DNA of 5,168 bases. It comes from JAGMCF01 sp964398885. Its GTDB lineage: Bacteria; Cloacimonadota; Cloacimonadia; JGIOTU-2. The stretch is from assembly GCA_964398885.1 (NCBI GenBank), contig CAYNOU010000106.1, positions 1 through 5,168 on the forward strand, written 5' to 3'. Each line of letters opens with the position of its first letter. Positions within the stretch are counted from its first letter, which is position 1. Shown piece by piece: positions 1 to 5,034 of this stretch. Made by a program: the position numbers and the translations under genes. Below the pieces are notes generated by a model. That model was not told the DNA's origin, ran no database searches, and was given only the letters and a program-made list of their open reading frames with translations.

Positions 1-140
1 GAAGTAAGGTTAGTCTCTATCTTCCCATGTCTAATTTCAGGTTTATCAAAACTGAATGAAAATGTTAGCTCTTTGGCTGATAGAATTGTCACAAAAAATA
101 GTGTTAGACAGATTGTTATTATAAACTTTTTATACACCAT
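1..140 (-). CDS. N-terminal part of a secreted protein, cut by the left edge
   Basis: A reading frame on the minus strand starts at the ATG at 138-140 and stays open for 46 codons to the window edge. It begins MVYKKFIITICLTLFFVTIL, a classic Sec signal peptide: a basic start (K4, K5), a hydrophobic core of about 15 residues, and a likely signal peptidase I site after Ser21-Ala22. The mature part begins KELTFSFSFDKPEIRHGKIE, a beta-rich sequence. A purine-rich AAGGAAG stretch (plus coordinates 150-156) lies about 9 bases before the ATG and supports this start. The short mature sequence loosely recalls the propeptide start of C25 (gingipain-like) secreted peptidases, but 24 residues cannot decide that. 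The product is exported; its function is unknown from what is visible. Confidence 0.7.
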   Translation of the reverse strand, partial: MVYKKFIITICLTLFFVTILSAKELTFSFSFDKPEIRHGKIETNLT

Positions 141-149
141 AATTTCAAT

Positions 150-156
150 CTTCCTT
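150..156 (-). promoter_or_regulatory. Ribosome binding site for the left-edge secreted protein
   Basis: Read on the minus strand this is AAGGAAG, ending about 9 bases before the ATG at 140. It is the best Shine-Dalgarno match in the area and fixes the start of the short partial gene. A TTGACA hexamer sits further upstream (minus strand, 192-197), but I see no good -10 box at normal spacing from it. Confidence 0.5.
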
Positions 157-262
157 AAATTTTTTGATAAAAGAAAAAAGGTCTATGTTTTTGTCAAGCT
201 TATTGTTACTAAATATGTAATTGAAGGTTAAATTAATTTCTTCCCAACAAGTCGAGACTAAT

Positions 263-304
263 GACAAATGAGTTAACTTTCCTTTATTTTATTTTTATAA
301 AATT
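263..304. repeat. 42-bp exact direct repeat, copy 1 (displaced 3' end of the amidohydrolase gene)
   Basis: These 42 bases are identical, in the same orientation, to 2135-2176. The other copy is the real 3' end of the amidohydrolase gene plus 10 bases beyond its stop codon. Read on the minus strand, copy 1 spells the last nine residues FYKNKIKES and the stop, but the codon just before is TAA, so this copy encodes nothing by itself. Identity ends abruptly on both sides. On its right it is followed within 9 bases by a large palindrome. It looks like a scrap left by duplication or rearrangement; an assembly error is the main alternative. Confidence 0.9.
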
Positions 305-312
305 AACATGAG

Positions 313-377
313 CTGTCGGGATTCATCCTTCGTCCCGATTTAATCGGGGCTACGAAGAATGGACCATTCCCTGACAG
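313..377. repeat. 65-base imperfect palindrome (REP/MITE-like hairpin)
   Basis: The two arms fold into one long hairpin. At the tip CCCGAT (334-339) pairs with ATCGGG (343-348) around a TTA loop. CTTCGT (328-333) pairs with ACGAAG (352-357) across a three-base bulge, and CTGTC+GGGA (313-321) pairs with TCCC+GACAG (368-377) at the base. The right arm carries a few extra bases (around 361-364 and 372). It is richer in G+C than the surrounding AT-rich DNA. No T-run follows on either side, so it is not a typical terminator. The shape fits an interspersed palindromic unit or small non-autonomous element. It lies between a displaced amidohydrolase gene end and a truncated dehydrogenase gene end. 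Confidence 0.75.
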
Positions 378-385
378 GCATTTAA

Positions 386-529
386 TTTGTACCAGCATTG
401 AAGGCGCTTGAAAAATATGTTGATGTAAAACCACTTATTAGTGCGGTTTATCCTTTTGATAAAGTTTTGGAAGCATTTGAGAAAGCAAAAGAGAAAGGTA
501 TTCTTAAAATACCTCTGGATTTAAGGTAA
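386..529 (+). pseudogene. Orphan 3' end of a zinc-type medium-chain alcohol dehydrogenase
   Basis: From 392 the plus strand reads PALKALEKYVDVKPLISAVY, then PFDKVLEAFEKAKEKGILK and a short tail, ending at TAA 527-529. The 'VDVKPLIS..YPFDKVLEAFEKAKEKG' pattern is the usual last segment of zinc-dependent medium-chain dehydrogenases (sorbitol, threonine or galactitol-1-phosphate dehydrogenase types), where a full protein has about 340 residues. Only about 45 residues remain. An in-frame TAA at 383-385 closes the frame, and the DNA upstream is the palindrome, so the catalytic and NAD-binding parts are missing. There is no plausible start codon with a ribosome binding site. I read it as a remnant and not an expressed gene. 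The family call rests on pattern memory of the C-terminus only; the exact substrate class cannot be told. Confidence 0.65.
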
Positions 530-688
530 GTATCAGAAAAATTCAAGATAACTTATTCACAAGAATTCACCAAACTTAACTTGGATTTCCTCAATGAAAA
601 TTTATTTATAACCTTGACAATTTATTTTCACTTTTCGTGAGTATGCAAAATATTAATCCTGAAAGATTAAAAATAATAATTAAAAAAT

Positions 689-692
689 GGAG
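689..692 (+). promoter_or_regulatory. Ribosome binding site of the substrate-binding lipoprotein
   Basis: GGAG lies 5 bases before the ATG at 698 and supports that start. Further up, a TTGACA at 614-619 could be a -35 box, but the closest -10-like word (TATGCA at 642-647) is 22 bases away, too far for a normal sigma-70 promoter. The promoter is therefore left uncalled. Confidence 0.6.
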
Positions 693-697
693 ATGTA

Positions 698-1990
698 ATG
701 AAAAAAATTCTACAAATCTGTTTAATTGGATTTATTATTTCTTTTGGATTTTTTAGTTGTGACACGAATGATAACGAGGAAGAAGTTGATACAATTTCTT
801 TTGGTGTTATTCTTCCTATGGATTTTTCAAGCGGACCATTAAGAGAAAATGCAATTAGATTAGCTCTAAATGAAATTAATGAAGCTGGAGGTGTATTGGA
901 TGGTATGCAATTAGAAATTGATGTAAGAAGCTCAGCCGGTGAGGATAGAGAGTTAGCCGCTGCTGCACAAGCACAAGATTTGCTTGCTTCAACTGATAAT
1001 TTGATTGGTTTTATTACTTCATTTAGTTCTTCATCAAAAGGGGTTGTCTTGCATGTTGCAGATACAATGCACATTCCAACGATATCTGGAAGTGGAACTG
1101 CAAATCAGCTTACAGATATTTCAAATTATTTCCAACGTCTTGCTCCTGCTGATAAATTTCAATCACAGGTTCTTGCTCAAAAGGCTGATGAAATGGAAAT
1201 AGGTTCCGTAGCTATTGCTGTTCAAGAAGGTGATCTCTATTCTCAAGAACTTGCTGTTGTATTTCAAGATAAGTTTGTCGAACTTGGGCATATTGAACCA
1301 AACATTGTAAATTTCGTTTGTCAAGATCCGGATTATGAGAACAATTTAAATTTATTATTTGAGAATGATCCAGATGCAGTGCTAATTTCTATGAATAGTG
1401 AATATGTTGAATTTTTGACAAAAGTTGATTCAATTTATTCAAAGGTTGATTTAGATTCTTTACGATTCTTAATTCCTGATGCTTTAAAAACAGATGAACT
1501 ATTAACAGAAGCTCCTGCTGAATTACTTGCAGGTGATGTGAATGATTACCCCAAATCAATTGGAACAATTTCTGCTCCAGATCCGGCTTCTGAAATTTTT
1601 CAGTATTTTCAAACCGAGTTATTAGAAAATTTCGGACAAGAAGTTAGCTCATATAATGCCCAATTTTATGATATTGTATATCTTTTCGCATTAGCTATTG
1701 AGAAAGCTTCATTAACAATTGATATTGGAAATTTAAATGCTTTTCGTGAAGAAGTTAATTCATCTATTCGTTCAATTTCAAATCCTGATGGACAGGATAT
1801 ATCATCTCTTGATGGATGGGAAAATATGAGATCTGCTGTTCTTGCAGGAGATGTTAATTTTGAAGGAGCTTCAGGTAATTGTAATATTGATGAAGATGGT
1901 GATGTTATAACTCCCTATGAAGTATTTAAAGTAGTTCAAAATCCTGATTCAACATTTTCTTTTGAAACTATTGAATATGTAAATCCATAA
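698..1990 (+). CDS. ABC transporter substrate-binding lipoprotein, LivK/Peripla_BP_6 type
   Basis: This 430-residue protein should be a lipid-anchored binding protein that captures a small ligand outside the cytoplasmic membrane. It starts with a lipoprotein signal (MKKILQICLIGFIISFGFFS, then Cys21). The lipobox Phe-Phe-Ser-Cys is followed by an acidic linker (DTNDNEEEVD). From about residue 33 it follows the type I periplasmic-binding fold: SFGVILPMD opening strand, NAIRLALNEINEAGGV first helix, a Ser-rich segment at 108-113 where ligand is usually held, YSQELAVVFQDKFVELG (181-197) starting the second lobe, YDIVYLFALAIEKA (324-337), and the closing NFEGASGN..DEDGDVITPYEVFK region. These are hallmarks of the branched-chain amino-acid/amide binding family, though the ligand cannot be inferred. 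No permease or ATPase genes lie next to it, so it is an orphan here. It sits alone between a dehydrogenase remnant and a strong terminator. Acidic residues right after the Cys resemble surface-export signals of Bacteroidota lipoproteins (inference). Confidence 0.88.
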   Translation: MKKILQICLIGFIISFGFFSCDTNDNEEEVDTISFGVILPMDFSSGPLRENAIRLALNEINEAGGVLDGMQLEIDVRSSAGEDRELAAAAQAQDLLASTDNLIGFITSFSSSSKGVVLHVADTMHIPTISGSGTANQLTDISNYFQRLAPADKFQSQVLAQKADEMEIGSVAIAVQEGDLYSQELAVVFQDKFVELGHIEPNIVNFVCQDPDYENNLNLLFENDPDAVLISMNSEYVEFLTKVDSIYSKVDLDSLRFLIPDALKTDELLTEAPAELLAGDVNDYPKSIGTISAPDPASEIFQYFQTELLENFGQEVSSYNAQFYDIVYLFALAIEKASLTIDIGNLNAFREEVNSSIRSISNPDGQDISSLDGWENMRSAVLAGDVNFEGASGNCNIDEDGDVITPYEVFKVVQNPDSTFSFETIEYVNP

Positions 1991-2024
1991 GTTTTTTTTT
2001 GATACAATTAATCAAATGAGTTTG

Positions 2025-2060
2025 TAGGGTCATTTTTCTAAATGACCCTATAATTTTTTT
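2025..2060 (+). terminator. Rho-independent terminator of the lipoprotein gene
   Basis: A perfect 11-bp stem (2025-2035 with 2040-2050) closes a TTCT loop and is followed by TAATTTTTTT. It begins 34 bases after the stop codon at 1990. It is a textbook intrinsic terminator for the plus-strand lipoprotein gene. On the minus strand, the hairpin comes 95 bases after the amidohydrolase stop and lacks an immediate T-run, so it would act only weakly for that convergent gene. Confidence 0.9.
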
Positions 2061-2134
2061 CTTTTGATAAAAAACAGGATAGCATTTAACAAACCCCAAA
2101 ATTCAATTAATATTAGAATACAATCTAAATATAA

Positions 2135-2176
2135 GACAAATGAGTTAACTTTCCTTTATTTTATTTTTATAAAATT
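2135..2176. repeat. 42-bp exact direct repeat, copy 2 (genuine 3' end of the amidohydrolase gene)
   Basis: Identical to 263-304 and in the same orientation. This copy contains the last nine codons and stop of the minus-strand amidohydrolase (2145 onward) plus 10 bases past the stop. Because it is in place within an intact gene, it is the likely source copy. Confidence 0.9.
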
Positions 2177-3461
2177 TTGCTTTGTCTATTATTTCATCCT
2201 CATCAACAGTTAACAGTTTGTGATTTTCCATAATCAACTTTCCATTTATGATTACATCACAAATGGCATTGCTGGATATAGTATACACAAGATGAGAATA
2301 GACATTATACATTGGAAGAATCTCCAGCTTATTTGTATCAATTAAAATAATATCAGCTTTTTTGCCAACTTTTAGTGAGCCTAACTCCGATTCTTTCCTT
2401 AATGCTTTAGCCGAATTGAGCGTTGCCATTTTTACCACTTCAGGAGAAGGAAGAATGGTGGGATTTTTATTATAAGCTTTATGAATTTTTGCTGTAAAAT
2501 CCATCTCATCAAGCATACTTAGATTGTTATTACTTGCAACTCCGTCTGTTCCCAGACACAAATTTATGCCTTTTTCAATATACTTTTTGATAGGCATAAA
2601 ACCTGAGGCAAGCTTTAAATGACTTTCCGTAGTGATTGCAACACTTACATCTTTTTTTTTCAAAGTTTTTAGTTCTTCGTCATCTACCCAGATTCCGTGA
2701 GCAATAACAACATTGCTATCAAGAAAACCAATGTCATTCAAATACTTTATCGGTCTTTTATGATGCTGTTTCAAACAGTCTTCAACTTCCTTTTGAGTTT
2801 CTGATATATGAATATGCAGGAGCATATTATGTTTTTGAGCAGTTTCTGAAGCAAGTTGTAATGTTTCAGAGCTACAAGAATAAATTGAATGGGGCGCAAT
2901 TGCAAAATTTATTAGTTCATTATTAGCGAATTCCTTTTGATATTTAACTGCATTATCTAAAGCTTGCTTTGGTTCTTTATAATTTGCATTTGGAAAGTCC
3001 ACAATACCCTGGCCAACAATAGCCCGAATTCCAACTTTGGATGCAGCCTTTGCAGTTTGTTCCGGGAAGAAATACATATCATTAAACATTGTAATACCGT
3101 TTTTGACAAGTTCTGCTGCTCCATGTAAAGCTGCTAAATATACAAATTCTTCTGATACAAATTTTGCTTCTGCGGGCCAGATATAATTTTCCAACCATTC
3201 CTGTAAGGGCAAATCATCAGCCAATCCACGAAAATATGTCATTGGTATATGAGTATGTGCATTAATAAATCCTGGCATAACAATTTTTGATTCTGCATCA
3301 AATATCTTTTTTGCAGAGAACCCCTTCTCTAAATTTTCTGTTTTATGAATTTGAATGATTCTGCCATCTTTTATTGCAATTGCACCGTTTTGGATGACAT
3401 CCATCTGTTTGTTAATTGTAACTATAAGTCCGTTTTTTATTAGAATATCAACTGATTCCAT
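2145..3461 (-). CDS. mtaD: MtaD/SsnA-type amidohydrolase, probable 5'-methylthioadenosine/S-adenosylhomocysteine deaminase
   Basis: A cytosolic metal-dependent hydrolase of the COG0402 group, about 438 residues, full length for the family. Numbered from Met at 3461, all landmarks are in order: PGFINAHTH with metal ligands His69 and His71; PHSIY with His191 (substrate side); HIHISET with His218 (metal) and Glu221 (catalytic); VIAHGIW with His255; and LGTDGVASNN with Asp306 (metal). The Thr-Asp-Gly-x-Ala-Ser-Asn-Asn motif and the spacing match MTA/SAH deaminases such as T. maritima TM0936, which convert S-adenosylhomocysteine or methylthioadenosine to the inosyl forms. Related deaminases for guanine or atrazine-like substrates cannot be excluded. 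A TTG five codons upstream (3476) is also in frame, but neither start has a clear ribosome binding site; the ATG gives the usual N-terminus (DILIKNGLIVT). It is convergent with the lipoprotein gene, and a copy of its last 42 bases lies at 263-304. Confidence 0.88.
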   Translation of the reverse strand: MESVDILIKNGLIVTINKQMDVIQNGAIAIKDGRIIQIHKTENLEKGFSAKKIFDAESKIVMPGFINAHTHIPMTYFRGLADDLPLQEWLENYIWPAEAKFVSEEFVYLAALHGAAELVKNGITMFNDMYFFPEQTAKAASKVGIRAIVGQGIVDFPNANYKEPKQALDNAVKYQKEFANNELINFAIAPHSIYSCSSETLQLASETAQKHNMLLHIHISETQKEVEDCLKQHHKRPIKYLNDIGFLDSNVVIAHGIWVDDEELKTLKKKDVSVAITTESHLKLASGFMPIKKYIEKGINLCLGTDGVASNNNLSMLDEMDFTAKIHKAYNKNPTILPSPEVVKMATLNSAKALRKESELGSLKVGKKADIILIDTNKLEILPMYNVYSHLVYTISSNAICDVIINGKLIMENHKLLTVDEDEIIDKAKFYKNKIKES

Positions 3462-3617
3462 AATGAGAATTTTCAAACATTGGATTGAGCTTTAATATTA
3501 TTACTAGCCATTTCCACTCATATCTTTTATTGAAATTTAGAAATGTACTAAAGTATCAAGTTTTTGATAAATTAAGAGTTAGTACATAGCGCAGTAAACT
3601 GCAACTAACCGCTCAGT

Positions 3618-3637
3618 CTCGGCTAGGCCGAGCCTAG
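3618..3637. repeat. Two overlapping, mutually exclusive hairpins
   Basis: CTCGGC-TAG-GCCGAG (3618-3632) and CTAGGC-CGA-GCCTAG (3623-3637) are both perfect 6-bp stems with 3-base loops. They share ten bases, so only one can form at a time. This is the most GC-rich spot of the island. Confidence 0.7.
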
Positions 3638-3699
3638 ACGGAAGAGAATCCCGCCATTGCGGGACAAAGTCCACCGAGTTATTTTATTATCTTTGCCTG

Positions 3700-3728
3700 C
3701 CCTGTTAAATGTTTACTATTTAATAGGG
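3700..3728. repeat. 11-bp inverted repeat with 7-base loop
   Basis: CCCTGTTAAAT (3700-3710) pairs with ATTTAATAGGG (3718-3728) around GTTTACT. As plus-strand RNA every position pairs if one G-U is allowed. No T-run follows on either strand, so it is not an evident terminator. Confidence 0.65.
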
Positions 3729-3747
3729 TGTCCTTTGCGTCTACTCT

Positions 3748-3765
3748 GTCCCGATATATCGGGAC
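3748..3765. repeat. Perfect 18-base palindrome
   Basis: GTCCCGATATATCGGGAC is its own reverse complement. Its CCCGAT/ATCGGG arms are the same as the tip of the palindrome at 313-377, which ties the two non-coding regions together. It could be a small interspersed repeat unit or a dimeric protein binding site. Confidence 0.75.
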
Positions 3766-3805
3766 GGTTAAATTTCTTGCTCAAAAAACTCCACCAAAGG
3801 CGTGA

Positions 3806-3846
3806 GCCAGAGGCTCATCAGCCTCGGGTTGAGATCTGCCTCTGGC
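3806..3846. repeat. 9-bp inverted repeat with nested stem
   Basis: GCCAGAGGC (3806-3814) pairs with GCCTCTGGC (3838-3846). A competing inner stem GAGGCT/AGCCTC (3810-3815/3820-3825) overlaps the left arm. On the minus strand a run of six T (opposite 3783-3788) follows about 17 bases after the left arm, too far for a standard terminator. Confidence 0.6.
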
Positions 3847-3932
3847 ATGAAAAGATTCTATTTGTAATACTATAGAGCGGAATGAAAAAGATACTTGTTA
3901 AGAATGCCGCACTAATTTTAAAATGTAAATTT

Positions 3933-4763
3933 TCAATATTTTTTGTGATTTTTGACAATTTGAGTTAGTTTCTCACCCATTGTAGATATTTTGGGATTAC
4001 TGGAGCGTTTCCAATCTCTGATTGTATCTTTTGTAAGAATTGCGAAATCGCTATTTCTTTCTTTCCCTCCAGAGCTTCTTAAACTATTAGCTAATTTTTT
4101 CATAGAGACCCATATTGTCTTAATTCTTTTGTTATCAGCATCTTTAAGCCATTCCTTTAGATAAGGATATACTTCAGCCGGCCGTGCTCTCGCGATTTGA
4201 ATTATAGTATGTGTAATTTTTTTTTGGACTTCAATGCTTTCGTCATCAATAATTCTTTCAATAAATTCCATTACAAAATGTGGGTCTTTTTGAGAGATAT
4301 TTTCTAAGCCGTGAAATGATATGGAGCGTTTACTCCCGTCAGCACTTTCAATCCATTTCATCATATTGGATTTCATTAATTCTGGATATTCTTTCCAGAA
4401 ATGGTCCATAATATTTTCTGCTTCCCATTTTATAGAATCATAATAATTGCTGACAATTTCTATCATTTCCTCTGGCTTGCCCATAAGGTAATTATAGAAG
4501 AAGAAGAGAGATGTTGCGCGTTTTGCGTAATTCTTTGAATCTAATAAGGATTTTGCTATCTCTACCACCTTATCTTTTTGCGGTGAATTAGATGCAGTTT
4601 CTGCAATCAGGATTCTTCCAAAGTAATTCTTACAAGAAGCAAACTCCTCAAATTTCTTTTTCCCTTTTCTGGGCGATTCATCCAATAACTTAAGAGTTTT
4701 TTCAGTTTTGTAGCGAAGTTCTTTTTCTTCCTTCTCGTCAAGACGTCCGATTTCTTTAACCAT
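3933..4763 (-). CDS. HEAT-like alpha-helical repeat protein, possibly AlkD/AlkC-related DNA alkylation repair
   Basis: A 276-residue soluble protein with no signal peptide or membrane segment. It starts with a charged, Lys/Glu-rich helix (residues 1-40) and continues as a series of paired amphipathic helices about 35 residues apart: 47-74, 78-109, 112-138, 144-171, 175-206, 211-230. Repeats such as KRSISFHGLENISQKDP followed by HFVMEFIERIIDDES and VQKKITHTIIQIARARP give the look of HEAT repeats. Helical-repeat proteins of this size with Trp-rich helices (Trp113, Trp123, Trp137, Trp205, Trp218) include the AlkD and AlkC DNA alkylation repair families, which remove alkylated bases. I cannot point to a clear AlkD catalytic Trp/Asp pair, so the repair role is a suggestion. 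The ATG has a good ribosome binding site (GAAAGG, 6 bases away) and its own promoter. It ends in a basic tail (KNHKKY). Confidence 0.75.
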   Translation of the reverse strand: MVKEIGRLDEKEEKELRYKTEKTLKLLDESPRKGKKKFEEFASCKNYFGRILIAETASNSPQKDKVVEIAKSLLDSKNYAKRATSLFFFYNYLMGKPEEMIEIVSNYYDSIKWEAENIMDHFWKEYPELMKSNMMKWIESADGSKRSISFHGLENISQKDPHFVMEFIERIIDDESIEVQKKITHTIIQIARARPAEVYPYLKEWLKDADNKRIKTIWVSMKKLANSLRSSGGKERNSDFAILTKDTIRDWKRSSNPKISTMGEKLTQIVKNHKKY

Positions 4764-4769
4764 AAATTG

Positions 4770-4775
4770 CCTTTC
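4770..4775 (-). promoter_or_regulatory. Ribosome binding site of the HEAT-like gene
   Basis: GAAAGG on the minus strand, 6 bases before the ATG at 4763, supports that start codon. Confidence 0.6.
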
Positions 4776-4806
4776 AAATGTTAAGAATTAAATTATGTTT
4801 TGCAAT

Positions 4807-4820
4807 TACAAAATTTTGTA
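4807..4820. promoter_or_regulatory. 14-base perfect palindrome in the leader of the HEAT-like gene
   Basis: TACAAAATTTTGTA reads the same on both strands. It lies 43 bases before the start codon and about 56 bases after the -10 box proposed at 4877-4882. Its position would suit a repressor site, but AT-rich DNA produces such palindromes by chance. Confidence 0.3.
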
Positions 4821-4876
4821 CTTACTTATTTAATCCTCTGATTATGGATTTTTTTGTTGTCTATTTAGTTTTGGAC

Positions 4877-4906
4877 TTTATAAAATTTCTAAAATTATTA
4901 TGTCAA
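4877..4906 (-). promoter_or_regulatory. Sigma-70-like promoter for the HEAT-like gene
   Basis: On the minus strand TTGACA (4901-4906) is followed, 18 bases later, by TATAAA (4877-4882). This is a full -35 box and a five-of-six -10 box at acceptable spacing. Transcription would start near 4870, giving a leader of about 105 bases. If the organism belongs to Bacteroidota, whose main sigma factor prefers other boxes, this match means less. Confidence 0.5.
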
Positions 4907-4911
4907 GTAAA

Positions 4912-4942
4912 AAAAATTTTCTCTAATTCTCTAAGAAGAATT
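4912..4942 (-). terminator. Weak possible terminator of the right-edge gene
   Basis: On the minus strand AATTCT (4937-4942) and AGAATT (4925-4930) form a 6-bp AT-rich stem. It is followed within about 8 bases by a run of T opposite the A-run near 4909-4916. It lies about 90 bases after the stop at 5035. The stem is weak and the T-run is set back, so the call is tentative. Confidence 0.25.
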
Positions 4943-5034
4943 TGAATTTATACTAAATAGATATTCTATAAATTTAGCTTTGTATAAAATTATTTGTGTG
5001 TTCTCAGAATATGAAATTTTTCAGGAGTATAATC

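Larger units (their letters stand above)
3578..3846. other. GC-rich, hairpin-dense non-coding island
   Basis: This stretch lies between the end of the HEAT-like gene and the start of the amidohydrolase gene, both on the minus strand. By hand count 3601-3840 is about 49% G+C, well above the AT-rich surroundings. It carries a chain of inverted repeats: GTTAGT/ACTAAC (3578-3583/3604-3609) enclosing GCAGT/ACTGC (3591-3595/3598-3602); two overlapping hairpins at 3618-3637; TCCCGC/GCGGGA (3649-3654/3659-3664); an 11-bp stem with one G-T pair (3700-3710/3718-3728); an 18-base palindrome (3748-3765); and GCCAGAGGC/GCCTCTGGC (3806-3814/3838-3846) with an inner GAGGCT/AGCCTC stem. I recognise no tRNA, riboswitch or known structural RNA. 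It could be a cluster of interspersed repeat units or a structured RNA, either separate or in the leader of the amidohydrolase mRNA. A 72-codon open frame across it looks like chance. Confidence 0.6.

Noticed and set aside
192..197. TTGACA on the minus strand as promoter of the left-edge gene
   Set aside because: No acceptable -10 box lies 16-18 bases downstream.
614..647. Possible promoter TTGACA ... TATGCA before the lipoprotein gene
   Set aside because: The spacing of 22 bases is too long for a sigma-70 promoter, and no better -10 box is in reach.
667..1074. Open minus-strand frame of 135 codons
   Set aside because: It lies opposite the 5' half of the lipoprotein gene, has no family features, and is a by-product of that gene's codon use.
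1005..1202. Open plus-strand frame of 65 codons
   Set aside because: It is fully inside the lipoprotein gene in another frame and has no ribosome binding site.
3578..3846. CRISPR array or tRNA cluster
   Set aside because: The repeats are inverted and all different, with no regular spacing, and no cloverleaf or tRNA motif is visible.
3657..3875. Open plus-strand frame of 72 codons across the hairpin island
   Set aside because: Its sequence is made of hairpin arms, shows no protein pattern, and has no ribosome binding site. The DNA is better explained by inverted repeats.
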